This document shows positions 27,175-35,822 of a DNA stretch of 64,000 nt, piece after piece. Both the position numbers and the translations under genes were made by a program. The DNA comes from Faucicola sp041855445. Its GTDB lineage: Bacteria > Pseudomonadota > Gammaproteobacteria > Pseudomonadales > Moraxellaceae. The stretch is taken from contig JBHAEG010000021.1 in assembly GCA_041855445.1 (NCBI GenBank), positions 1-64,000 on the forward strand, read 5' to 3'. The notes below the pieces were generated by a model. It had not been told where the DNA came from, made no database searches, and saw only the letters and a list, made by a program, of their open reading frames with translations. Every line of letters starts with the position of its first letter. Position 1 is the stretch's first letter.

Positions 27175-27357
27175 ATGCCACAAACGAAATACGATATTCA
27201 AATCATTAATCAAGAAGTTGCTCGAGAGTTGATTAAGAAAATAGAAACAGTGAAAGGCGTAAAATTTGTCAATATTAATATGGAAGATGGGTCGGTGGTT
27301 GTCACACATAGTCAAGATTATGATGAAACCACCTTTAAACAAATTGTTGGGCTTTAA
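27175..27357 (+). CDS. Small HMA-fold-like protein without metal ligands
   Basis: A 60-residue protein with the secondary-structure order of a heavy-metal-associated (HMA) domain: strand YDIQII, helix EVARELIKKIETVKGV, strand FVNINMEDGSVVV and a final helix. The KGVKFVNINMEDGSVVV block matches the GV-x-V-x-V-n-x-e-x-g-x-v-x-V signature well. The metal-binding GMTCxxC loop is replaced by INQEVAREL, and there are no cysteines at all. AAAGGAAAATAGCC before the ATG is a good ribosome binding site, so the gene is likely real. Function unknown. Confidence 0.6.
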   Translation: MPQTKYDIQIINQEVARELIKKIETVKGVKFVNINMEDGSVVVTHSQDYDETTFKQIVGL

Positions 27358-27394
27358 TATATTAATAAATAACATACACATAAAATAACTAAAT

Positions 27395-27425
27395 AAAAAA
27401 CAGGTAGTAAATGCTTTACTACCTG
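27395..27425 (-). terminator. Intrinsic terminator of efp
   Basis: CAGGTAGTAAA (27401-27411) pairs perfectly with TTTACTACCTG (27415-27425), an 11-bp stem with a 3-nt loop. On the minus strand it is followed by six T. It lies 35 nt past the efp stop and may also stop the short plus-strand gene. Confidence 0.88.
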
Positions 27426-27459
27426 CTTCAATTTAATGTTTTATGGTTTACAAAACAAT

Positions 27460-28032
27460 TTAGTTTACACGTGATAAATATTCGCCTGTGCGTGTATCAA
27501 CTTTGATTTTTTCGCCAGTTTGTACAAATAATGGTACACGTACTACCGCTCCTGTTTCTAAAGTTGCAGGTTTACCACCACCACCAGATGTATCACCACG
27601 CAAGCCAGGGTCAGTTTCGGTAATAACTAATTCAACAAAGTTTGGAGCAGAAACGCTTAATGGTACACCATTAAATAATGTCAATGTACATAATTCATTA
27701 CTGTTATCTTTTAGCCATTTTGGAGCATCACCCATCGCTGATTTATCTGCTTGTAATTGTTCAAAACTTTCTGGGTGCATAAAATGCCAAAATTCACCAT
27801 CATTATATAAATAATTCATTTCAGTATCGACAACGTCCGCACCTTCTAAGCTATCGCCTGATTTGAACGTTTGCTCAAGCACTTTACCAGTTTTTAAATT
27901 GCGTAATTTAACACGATTAAATGCTTGGCCTTTACCTGGTTTTACATATTCATTTTCTAAAATTGAGCAAGGATTGCCATCAAGCATTACTTTTAAGCCT
28001 GCCTTAAACTCGTTAGTAGAATAACTTGCCAT
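27460..28032 (-). CDS. efp: Translation elongation factor P
   Basis: Elongation factor that rescues ribosomes stalled on proline runs by entering the E site. The 190-residue protein has the KOW-like N-terminal domain with ENEYVKPGKGQAF, where Lys34 is the position modified by beta-lysylation in E. coli, and two OB domains; the C-terminus ends in GEKIKVDTRTGEYLSRV. Full length. AAGGATATTTT precedes the ATG. The gene is divergent from epmB, which makes the beta-lysine substrate, so modification of Lys34 is expected. Confidence 0.95.
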   Translation of the reverse strand: MASYSTNEFKAGLKVMLDGNPCSILENEYVKPGKGQAFNRVKLRNLKTGKVLEQTFKSGDSLEGADVVDTEMNYLYNDGEFWHFMHPESFEQLQADKSAMGDAPKWLKDNSNELCTLTLFNGVPLSVSAPNFVELVITETDPGLRGDTSGGGGKPATLETGAVVRVPLFVQTGEKIKVDTRTGEYLSRVN

Positions 28033-28175
28033 AAAATATCCTTTATGTATCTTACAAAAAACAATCTAGTTAAGATTATCAAAAATTTTCGCTATAATAG
28101 CACTTTTCCCATTTTTGGGCAAAATAAACATCAGCAAAATATTTTTCTTCATTGACAGGTTGATTAAAACAATTC

Positions 28176-29177
28176 ATGACGCAACATTTGGCAACGCAAA
28201 AATCTTGGCAAACCGCTTTTTCTGATATTATTAGTAATTTTGAGGCGTTAGCTCTTGCCTTAGATTTACCATTATCAACTTTTTCTCAACAAACGGGACA
28301 ATTTCCATTAAAAGTACCTCGGCGTTTTATTGCCAAAATGCAACAAAAAAATCCACAAGACCCATTATTACTACAAGTTTTACCAACGTTTGCTGAAACT
28401 ATCGAAGTGACAGGTTTTGTGACAGACCCATTAGAAGAAAAAAACACCAATCCACAAAAAGGAATTATTCATAAATATCGCTCAAGGGTATTAATCCCTG
28501 TAACAGGAGCGTGTATGGTACATTGTCGTTATTGTTTTCGTCAGCATTTTGACTATCAAGACAATATGCCAAATCGTGATGATTGGCAAAAAATTCAAGA
28601 TTATATTATGATGAATGCAGATGTTCATGAAGTTATTTTAAGTGGGGGCGACCCATTATCGCTTAGTGAACGGCGTTTATTTGATATTTTAGATAAGATT
28701 GAAAATATTCCACAAATCCACACCATTCGTTTACATACCCGTGTCCCTGTGGTGATACCTGAACGCCTTGATACAGCATTGTTAGAGCGGTTACAGGCGA
28801 GCCGTTGTCATATTGTGATGGTCATACATACTAATCACCCAAATGAAATTGATAATGAAACGGCATATTATTTACAAAGAGCAAGGCAGGCAGGTATTAC
28901 TTTGTTAAATCAAACAGTATTATTAAAAAATATTAATGATGATGCGGATATATTAGCTCAACTTAGCGAAAAACTTTGGTCTGCTCAAGTGTTGCCGTAT
29001 TATTTGCACGTTTTAGATAAAGTGGCAGGCTCGGCTCATTTTTATATTGAGGATAGTCAAGCGGTGGCGTTGTATTGGCAGTTAATGGAAAAATGTTCAG
29101 GATATTTAGTGCCAAAATTAGTTCGAGAATTACCAAATCAGCCATTTAAAACGCCTATTAATCTGTTCGCTCCATGA
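28176..29177 (+). CDS. epmB: EF-P beta-lysine aminomutase EpmB
   Basis: Radical SAM lysine 2,3-aminomutase-like enzyme that converts alpha-lysine to beta-lysine for attachment to EF-P. The 333-residue protein carries the CxxxCxxC iron-sulfur motif as C113, C117 and C120 (ACMVHCRYCFR), then EVILSGGDPLSL and TRVPVVIPERL (substrate and SAM binding). It lacks the long C-terminal extension of catabolic lysine aminomutases, which fits EpmB. It is divergent from efp across 143 nt; EpmA is not in this window. Confidence 0.92.
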   Translation: MTQHLATQKSWQTAFSDIISNFEALALALDLPLSTFSQQTGQFPLKVPRRFIAKMQQKNPQDPLLLQVLPTFAETIEVTGFVTDPLEEKNTNPQKGIIHKYRSRVLIPVTGACMVHCRYCFRQHFDYQDNMPNRDDWQKIQDYIMMNADVHEVILSGGDPLSLSERRLFDILDKIENIPQIHTIRLHTRVPVVIPERLDTALLERLQASRCHIVMVIHTNHPNEIDNETAYYLQRARQAGITLLNQTVLLKNINDDADILAQLSEKLWSAQVLPYYLHVLDKVAGSAHFYIEDSQAVALYWQLMEKCSGYLVPKLVRELPNQPFKTPINLFAP

Positions 29178-29332
29178 ATTATTGAGTTTTCTTACTAAAA
29201 CAAATTTCATCTACTTAATGAAACATCTTGTACATATTGTATTAGAATTCGTAACATACTTATGATATGTTAATTGCAGATTTATTTTTTAACTTGACTT
29301 ATATCATTTCAAATTGATGTTTTAGGTTTTCT

Positions 29333-31105
29333 ATGATTAGTGATCAGCAACTTTATCAATATTTACAAGAAGATACAATAATTCAGACAAGCCCTATCAA
29401 TTTAAATTTGATTGGCAATAATGGTGAATATTTAACGACTTGGCGTTTACAGTTTGCCCAGTTATCCGAAGATGATATGTATCATGAATTAAAATATATT
29501 ATCAATCAATTAATGATAGCTGAAATGTCTGAGGAAAGACGTTTAGAATTAATGCAAGAAGTATTAAGTGTTGGACAACATTTAGTCAGTTTATTACATG
29601 TTTCCTATTGGAATCAAGCAGGGTTTTTGAATGAAACTCAGCAACGTTCGTTAGATAAAGTATTATCTATTTGTTATTTAAGTATTATTTTTTATCATAG
29701 TGTTTGGAAACGTCTTTCAGAACAGATACAAACCAATTCAGGTAGTCAGTTTACTTTGTCGGGATTATTTCGCCGTTTTGGTAAATTTTCTGCTTCGCCA
29801 AATGATATTGTAAAACGTTGTTTACACAGTATTGTGTCATTGTTAAAACAGGCTTTGACTGAAAAACAAATTGGTTATCGTCAAGATACGCATGTTGTTT
29901 GGCATTATTTAAATATCTATTATAACTTTGCTTATCATTGTGATTGGCATGAGTTTTCTTATCGTGACCCAAATCCGTCAGTAAAACGCCATTTTACTAT
30001 TCAATCGTTATATTTACAGTGTTTGTTGTCAGAGATTGTTAATCCTTATACTTATCGCCGTCATGATTTGCTTGCTCTTAGTCAGATTAATGCTGAATGG
30101 ATAAAATTTTTAAAAATTTCTCGTGAGCCATTAGATGCTCCATTTTTATATGTGAATTTGCAAGGTAGCGAACCGCCTCGATTGTTACATGCTAAAGTGA
30201 CGTTTAATCCATTTGACCCAAATAATCAAAGTTTATTTATTAGTATTCAGCCATTAGTGCATAAATTAACGCAACTCATTCAGGCACCGATTACTGAAAA
30301 AACCAATATGACAAAAGTTCGATTGGCAAATTTTACATTAAAAAATTTACAGCAAGTGTTAGAACCGCCAATTGAATTTGAGGATATGAATGAAGATTGT
30401 CAGGTAGTATTTGGTTTTCATCATATTCATTATTTATTATCAGGAAGAAGTAGTTTATCAAATTTAATTCAAAGTCATTTGTTGCCTGAACGTTTGCGTC
30501 CAATTATTCACACCGAAACTAACTTTAAAAAGCCAATGAATGCCAATTTATTGGGACATTTTGGGCGTTATCGTAAGTTGATTTGGCAATTTGTGTATGA
30601 TAGTGATAATACAGAAATTGGTAATAGTCGTATTGCCAGTTATAGTCCTGTTAATCAGTTTCAAAATAATTCGATGATTGCAATTTCTTTAAAAAATAAT
30701 CAAACAAAAACGGGCTGGCAATTGGGTCAAGTGCAGTCGTTAAAACAACGCCCAATGGCGGACGAATTACAATCACACACCCAAAATTTATTAGAAGATA
30801 ATTCAATTCATTGCCATTTAGATATTGAAGTGACGGTGTCTTTGGTTGGTAAAGGTATTGTGCCTTGTGGGGTGAGAATTTTAAATCATGACACCCGTTT
30901 ACCTCGGTTTATGCCAGCATTAATTATTCCACATTCAGCAGAAACGGGCAAACAACAAACGACATTAATGATGGCTCGTTTTGGCTATCGTGTTGAAGAT
31001 AAATTGATTATTCGGATTGATAATAAAGAAGTAAAAGTGATTTTAAATGAATTGGTATCGATGACTGATGATATTGAAGAATATACGTTTTCTCGTATTC
31101 AATAA
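29333..31105 (+). CDS. Conserved hypothetical protein, possible PilZ-like C-terminus
   Basis: A 590-residue soluble protein not recognised with certainty. The N-terminal two thirds are mixed helices rich in His/Tyr and aromatic residues with no signal peptide or membrane span; the last 150 residues (about 440-590) look beta-rich, with SPVNQFQNNSMIAISL, TGWQLGQVQSLKQ and VSLVGKGIVPCGVRIL. That arrangement recalls the PilZ-fold region of large c-di-GMP-related proteins in Pseudomonas and Acinetobacter, but the RxxxR and D/NxSxxG signature is not clear, so this is a guess. It lies between epmB and the convergent hemH. Confidence 0.45.
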   Translation: MISDQQLYQYLQEDTIIQTSPINLNLIGNNGEYLTTWRLQFAQLSEDDMYHELKYIINQLMIAEMSEERRLELMQEVLSVGQHLVSLLHVSYWNQAGFLNETQQRSLDKVLSICYLSIIFYHSVWKRLSEQIQTNSGSQFTLSGLFRRFGKFSASPNDIVKRCLHSIVSLLKQALTEKQIGYRQDTHVVWHYLNIYYNFAYHCDWHEFSYRDPNPSVKRHFTIQSLYLQCLLSEIVNPYTYRRHDLLALSQINAEWIKFLKISREPLDAPFLYVNLQGSEPPRLLHAKVTFNPFDPNNQSLFISIQPLVHKLTQLIQAPITEKTNMTKVRLANFTLKNLQQVLEPPIEFEDMNEDCQVVFGFHHIHYLLSGRSSLSNLIQSHLLPERLRPIIHTETNFKKPMNANLLGHFGRYRKLIWQFVYDSDNTEIGNSRIASYSPVNQFQNNSMIAISLKNNQTKTGWQLGQVQSLKQRPMADELQSHTQNLLEDNSIHCHLDIEVTVSLVGKGIVPCGVRILNHDTRLPRFMPALIIPHSAETGKQQTTLMMARFGYRVEDKLIIRIDNKEVKVILNELVSMTDDIEEYTFSRIQ

Positions 31106-31119
31106 AGATATAAATAATA

Positions 31120-31148
31120 GTTAGTCTAATGATATTGATTAGGCTAAC
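31120..31148. terminator. Shared hairpin between convergent genes (hypothetical and hemH)
   Basis: GTTAGTCTAAT (31120-31130) pairs with ATTAGGCTAAC (31138-31148), 11 bp with one mismatch that is a G-U on the plus strand, around a 7-nt loop. No T-run follows on either side, so its efficiency is uncertain. It sits 14 nt past one stop and 17 nt past the other. Confidence 0.5.
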
Positions 31149-31165
31149 TAATGTTATCTAATAAA

Positions 31166-32182
31166 TTAAGCTATCGATTGCCACGCATTAATAAAAGGTG
31201 ATACTAAATTTTCTAATAAATCAATGTGTTCACTGTCAGCATTTAAAGCAGGAATATAATGATAACTTTGACCACCTGCTTGTAAAAAGTTTTCTCGATT
31301 TTCTACGGCTAACTCTTCTAAAGTTTCTAAACAATCCGCCGAAAAGGCAGGACTTAACACTTGAACAGATTTAATGCCTTGTTTTGCCCAACAGATTAAA
31401 GTTTCATCAGTATAAGGTTTTACCCACTCTTGCTTGCCAAATCGAGATTGAAAACTACAAATCCATTCATCGTCATGTAATCCTAAGTGCGTTGCGACTA
31501 ATTTTGCAGTATGACGACAACGCTCAGCGTATGGGTCGCCTTTATCAGCGTATGGGCGGGGGATACCATGAAAACTAAACATTAGTTTTTCGGGGCGACC
31601 ATATTGTGCTTGAAATTCACGAATTTTATTTGCCAATGCTTGAATATATAATTCATGAGAAAAATAGTCTTTAATAAAATTAATACTTGGTAAGTTTCGT
31701 TGTTGCATTCCCCATTTGGCTACGACATCAAAAACTGCACCTGTGGTTGTGGCGGAATATTGTGGATATAGTGGTAAAATAATGAATGTTTCAACACCAT
31801 CATTATTTAATTTATTTAATATATTAATCAATGATGGATTTCCATATGTCATGCCTGAATGAACGCTAACTTTGCCTTGTAATCCTTGAAAATTCAGTCG
31901 TGATTGTAAAGCCTCTACTTGTTCAAATGTAATTTGTCGAATGGGAGAGTCATCTTGCCAAATACTTTGATAAGCATGGGCAACTCGTTTTGGGCGAGTG
32001 GTCAAAACAAATAGATTAAGAATGATAGCCCAAATGAATTTAGGAATTTCAATAACTCGAGGGTCAGATAAAAATTGGCGAAGATATTGGCGAACGGCGG
32101 TAGATGTTGGAGCGTCAGGCGTGCCAAGATTGACCAGAATAATTGCAATATGAGAGTTTTTTGGCATAGACATTGTTATCAT
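31166..32182 (-). CDS. hemH: Ferrochelatase
   Basis: Last enzyme of heme synthesis, inserting Fe2+ into protoporphyrin IX at the inner membrane. The protein (about 338 residues) begins IAIILVNLGTPDAPT, carries the metal-binding His in MFSFHGIPRPY (about 200) and the second-site region VLSPAFSADCLETLEE, both family hallmarks. The frame opens at a TTG at 32185; ATG 32182, 32173 and 32167 are all possible and no Shine-Dalgarno decides between them. Confidence 0.93.
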   Translation of the reverse strand: MITMSMPKNSHIAIILVNLGTPDAPTSTAVRQYLRQFLSDPRVIEIPKFIWAIILNLFVLTTRPKRVAHAYQSIWQDDSPIRQITFEQVEALQSRLNFQGLQGKVSVHSGMTYGNPSLINILNKLNNDGVETFIILPLYPQYSATTTGAVFDVVAKWGMQQRNLPSINFIKDYFSHELYIQALANKIREFQAQYGRPEKLMFSFHGIPRPYADKGDPYAERCRHTAKLVATHLGLHDDEWICSFQSRFGKQEWVKPYTDETLICWAKQGIKSVQVLSPAFSADCLETLEELAVENRENFLQAGGQSYHYIPALNADSEHIDLLENLVSPFINAWQSIA

Positions 32183-32248
32183 CAAACATTTTCAAAATAA
32201 AACTGTCAGTTTAGATGATAATGGTTATCAAGACAAGCAATTCACCAT

Positions 32249-32280
32249 ACCAGTATTTAACATTTTTGCTAAATACTGGT
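32249..32280 (-). terminator. Hairpin after glyA
   Basis: ACCAGTATTTA (32249-32259) pairs perfectly with TAAATACTGGT (32270-32280), 11 bp with a 10-nt loop. It lies between glyA and hemH, both on the minus strand, but the T-run (TTTT) sits on the plus-strand side, so it may act more as a 3'-protecting stem than as a strong terminator. Confidence 0.4.
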
Positions 32281-32305
32281 TTTAACTAAAAAATCTTAGT
32301 AAGTG

Positions 32306-33565
32306 TTATAGATTTTTTTCGTAAACTGGGAATTTGGCACAGATAGTTTTAACTTTTTCACGCACTTCACGAATGACGTTTTCATCGCCTCGACTGTCTA
32401 ATACATCACAAATCCAGCCTGCTAATTCTTTAACTTCTGCTTCTTTAAAGCCACGAGTTGTAACGGCAGGTGTACCAATACGAATGCCTGAAGTCACAAA
32501 TGGCGATTTTGGGTCATTTGGTACGGCATTTTTATTAACTGTGATATAAGCATCACCTAGCCATTTATCAGCTTCTTTACCTGTTAGACCTTGTTTGATT
32601 AAGCTAATAAGCATTAAATGATTTTCTGTGCCACCTGATACAATGTCATAGCCACGAGAGATAATCACTTCTGCCATTGCTTTGGCATTTTTGACGACTT
32701 GTTGTTGATATACTTTAAAATCATCGCTTAAAGCTTCTTTAAAACAAATAGCTTTACCAGCGATTGCGTGCATTAATGGTCCGCCTTGGTTACCAGGAAA
32801 TACAGCGGAGTTAAGTTTTTTCTCAATATCTGGATTGGCTTTGGCTAAGATTAATCCTGAACGTGGACCTCGTAAAGTTTTGTGGGTTGTCGTTGTGGTG
32901 ACATCGGCAATTTGCACAGGGTTTGGATAGACACCAGCTGCGACTAGCCCTGCAACATGTGCCATATCAACCATGAAATAGGCACCAACGCTATCAGCGA
33001 TATCACGGAAACGTTGCCAATCTACGATTTGGCTATAGGCAGAAAAACCTGCAATAATCATTTTTGGTTGATGTTCTTTGGCTAAACGTTCAACTTCATC
33101 ATAATCAATAATACCAGTTTCTTTATTTAGTCCGTATTGAACAGCTTTGTAATTAATGCCAGAAAAATTGACATGAGCACCATGGGTCAAATGCCCACCA
33201 TCAGCAAGGCTCATGCCTAACACAGTATCGCCAGCTTGTAATAATGCCAAAAATACTGCACTATTTGCCTGACTGCCTGCATGAGGCTGTACATTGGCAT
33301 AATCTGCACCAAATAATTGTTTAGCACGGTCAATTGCTAACTGTTCCACCACATCAACAAATTCACAACCGCCATAATAACGCTTATTTGGGTAGCCTTC
33401 GGCATATTTATTGGTTAAATCTGAACCTTGAGCTTCCATAACAGCAGGGGAACAGTAGTTCTCTGAAGCGATTAATTCAATATGGCTTTCTTGACGGGCA
33501 GATTCATTGTCCATTGCTTTGGCAAGCTCTGGGTCATATTGATGAATGGATAGATTTTTAAACAT
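32306..33565 (-). CDS. glyA: Serine hydroxymethyltransferase
   Basis: Pyridoxal-phosphate enzyme that interconverts serine and glycine, charging tetrahydrofolate with a one-carbon unit. The 419-residue protein has the cofactor-binding Lys in TTTTHKTLRGPRSG (about 229), HGAHVNFSG, MVDMAHVAGLVAAG and the C-terminal GIRIGTPAVTTRGF. Length is exact for bacterial GlyA. Start ATG 33565 has AGGAAAGCCC before it. Single gene between hemH and the divergent queF. Confidence 0.96.
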   Translation of the reverse strand: MFKNLSIHQYDPELAKAMDNESARQESHIELIASENYCSPAVMEAQGSDLTNKYAEGYPNKRYYGGCEFVDVVEQLAIDRAKQLFGADYANVQPHAGSQANSAVFLALLQAGDTVLGMSLADGGHLTHGAHVNFSGINYKAVQYGLNKETGIIDYDEVERLAKEHQPKMIIAGFSAYSQIVDWQRFRDIADSVGAYFMVDMAHVAGLVAAGVYPNPVQIADVTTTTTHKTLRGPRSGLILAKANPDIEKKLNSAVFPGNQGGPLMHAIAGKAICFKEALSDDFKVYQQQVVKNAKAMAEVIISRGYDIVSGGTENHLMLISLIKQGLTGKEADKWLGDAYITVNKNAVPNDPKSPFVTSGIRIGTPAVTTRGFKEAEVKELAGWICDVLDSRGDENVIREVREKVKTICAKFPVYEKNL

Positions 33566-33855
33566 GGGCTTTCCTATGAAAAACTAACTGAAAACTTTCA
33601 AGTGGTTAGTTTAGCATGGAATGCAGATAATTTTAACCAAAGAAAAATAATGCTAAGATGAATTTTAATATGTTTGATTAACAATTTGCATAAATTTATT
33701 TATTATATACAATATAATGATTATTTTTATCATTTTTTTAGATAATTTGGAATATTTATGATTAAAAATTAATGATTAACAACAAAACCAAACCAAAACA
33801 AAACCATAAACAAAGTGTGTTAAAATTCTCTCAATTCATTATCTTAGGTAACGTT

Positions 33856-34695
33856 ATGAGTCTTCATGGCATTTTAGGGCAAACAACCAGTTATCCCAAA
33901 ACCTATAGCCCACAAATTTTATATCCAATTTCACGACAATTGGGACGTAGTCAGCTTGCCTTACCTGAACATCAGCTAAGTTTAGGGGTTGATTGGTGGC
34001 AAGCTTTTGAAATTTCTTGGTTAAATCTGCAAGGTGTGTCACAAGTAGCAATGGCTCGTTTGACAATACCTGCACACTCACCATTTATTATTGAGTCAAA
34101 ATCATTAAAGCTTTATTTAAATAGTTTAAATTTTACTGAATTTTATCATTCACAAGATTTAATAAAAACCATTGAGAAAGATTTATCTGATTGTTTACAA
34201 ACCCAAGTTGGCGTTGAAATTTTTTCTGTTACTGATGCTCAGTCCCTGCCTTTACAAAACGTTGAGGGTGAATATCTGGACAATGTTTTAGAAAATAGTA
34301 AACAAAAGATTGCTTTAACAACAGATGTAGACAATCAGTTTTTACAGCTTGATATGAGCAATCATCAAGTAAAATTGCAAACTTATTATTCACATTTATT
34401 ACGTTCTAATTGTCCAGTAACTAATCAACCAGATTGGGCAACATTACAAATTCAAATAGATTGTCCATTGTTAGATAAATTAGGGTTACTTCAATATATC
34501 TTAAGTTTTCGTCAGCATAATGGTTTTCATGAACAATGTGTTGAGCAAATTTTTAATGATTTAATATTAGCATTTTCACCAAATCGTTTAATGGTTCGGG
34601 CTTGGTATACACGGCGAGGCGGTATCGATATTAATCCTTGTCGAGTCAGTGATTTAGCATTATTGCCATCACCAAGCCGAGTTAATCGACAATAG
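33856..34695 (+). CDS. queF: NADPH-dependent 7-cyano-7-deazaguanine reductase QueF (long type)
   Basis: Reduces preQ0 to preQ1 in queuosine tRNA modification. This is the long, two-lobed type II form, 279 residues from ATG 33856. Signatures are the N-terminal ESKSLKLYLNSLNFTEF (QueF motif) and the catalytic Cys186 with Asp193 in SNCPVTNQPDWAT, which attack and protonate the nitrile. The frame opens at 33772, but the first 28 residues are Lys/Asn/Gln-rich and unlike the family, and the ATG at 33856 starts the normal protein. It is unlinked to other que genes. Confidence 0.93.
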   Translation: MSLHGILGQTTSYPKTYSPQILYPISRQLGRSQLALPEHQLSLGVDWWQAFEISWLNLQGVSQVAMARLTIPAHSPFIIESKSLKLYLNSLNFTEFYHSQDLIKTIEKDLSDCLQTQVGVEIFSVTDAQSLPLQNVEGEYLDNVLENSKQKIALTTDVDNQFLQLDMSNHQVKLQTYYSHLLRSNCPVTNQPDWATLQIQIDCPLLDKLGLLQYILSFRQHNGFHEQCVEQIFNDLILAFSPNRLMVRAWYTRRGGIDINPCRVSDLALLPSPSRVNRQ

Positions 34696-34725
34696 TTTTT
34701 ATTTGGTTATTTTAAAGGTATTTTT

Positions 34726-35790
34726 ATGAGTTATTTAAATAATATTCAGCATCGTATTGGTGGGTTAATGCTTGATGTTGCAGGCACAGAATTGACCCAT
34801 GATGATGAACAATTACTTGCCCAGTCTGAAGTTGGTGGCGTAATTTTATTTGCTAGAAATGTGGCAACACCAAATCAAGTGCGAGAATTAACCGATAGTA
34901 TTCGGACAATTAATCCGCAATTATTAATTGCGGTTGATCAAGAGGGCGGGCGAGTCGCTCGTTTGCGTCAAGGATTTTCGCCGTTACCTGCCATGGGGCG
35001 ATTGGGTGATGTGTTTGATAATCAGCCAGAATTAGCGACAGATTTGGCGTTTGCTTGTGGTTATTTGATGGCGACAGAAGTTTTAGCAGTGGGCATTGAT
35101 TTTAGTTTTGCACCTGTGTTAGATGTCAATGGCATTAGTCAAGTGATTGGCGATAGGGCATTTCATCAACAACCATCAGTGATTATTAGTTTATCATCAG
35201 CGTTTATGCGAGGTATGAAACAGGCAGGCATGGCAACAACGGGGAAACATTTTCCAGGACATGGGTCGGTCGCCCCTGATTCGCATATTGCTGATGCCGT
35301 TGATGATAGAGATTTTGACACGATTTTTAACTATGATATGCAACCGTTTATTAAAAATTTATCCTTACTTGATGCGTTAATGCCAGCTCATGTCATTTTT
35401 AGTCAAGTTGATGATAAGCCAGCAGGTTTTTCTAAAATTTGGCTACAGGATATTATTCGTCAAAAGTTAGGATTTAATGGGGTATTATTTTCTGATGATT
35501 TATCAATGCAAGCGGCTCATGTCGCAGGTGATGCAGGTAAACGTATTGAGTTTGCATTATCGGCGGGCTGTGATATGGGATTAGTGTGTAATGATAGAAA
35601 TTCAGCATTGATAGCATTGAATTTTTTACAAAATCACCCTGAGTTAATGTCGTTAGATAGTCAATCTCGTCTAATAAATATGAAAGGTAATATTAAACAA
35701 TGGCAAGGCTCACTCACAGACAGTTGTGCTAATGTGCCAGATTGGGCAACCAGTTTAGAAAAAGTACAAAATCAATTTTTTCACTGTTAA
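34726..35790 (+). CDS. nagZ: Beta-N-acetylhexosaminidase NagZ
   Basis: Glycoside hydrolase family 3 enzyme that removes N-acetylglucosamine from anhydromuropeptides during peptidoglycan recycling in the cytoplasm. The 354-residue TIM barrel has GGVILFARN, AVDQEGGRVARLR (about 65), KHFPGHGSVAPDSH (about 175, mobile loop with the catalytic His) and the nucleophile Asp in FSDDLSMQAA (about 250). AAAGG precedes the ATG. Short gaps to queF (30 nt) and prlC (32 nt) suggest one transcript. Confidence 0.94.
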   Translation: MSYLNNIQHRIGGLMLDVAGTELTHDDEQLLAQSEVGGVILFARNVATPNQVRELTDSIRTINPQLLIAVDQEGGRVARLRQGFSPLPAMGRLGDVFDNQPELATDLAFACGYLMATEVLAVGIDFSFAPVLDVNGISQVIGDRAFHQQPSVIISLSSAFMRGMKQAGMATTGKHFPGHGSVAPDSHIADAVDDRDFDTIFNYDMQPFIKNLSLLDALMPAHVIFSQVDDKPAGFSKIWLQDIIRQKLGFNGVLFSDDLSMQAAHVAGDAGKRIEFALSAGCDMGLVCNDRNSALIALNFLQNHPELMSLDSQSRLINMKGNIKQWQGSLTDSCANVPDWATSLEKVQNQFFHC

Positions 35791-35822
35791 TTTTTTTTAA
35801 GATGTTTTTTAGGAATGATGTC

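Noticed and set aside
27175..27357. Copper chaperone (CopZ type)
   Set aside because: The GMTCxxC metal site is absent and there is no cysteine.
35742..35822. prlC start overlapping nagZ
   Set aside because: The 27 extra residues are unlike the family; ATG 35823 starts the conserved protein.
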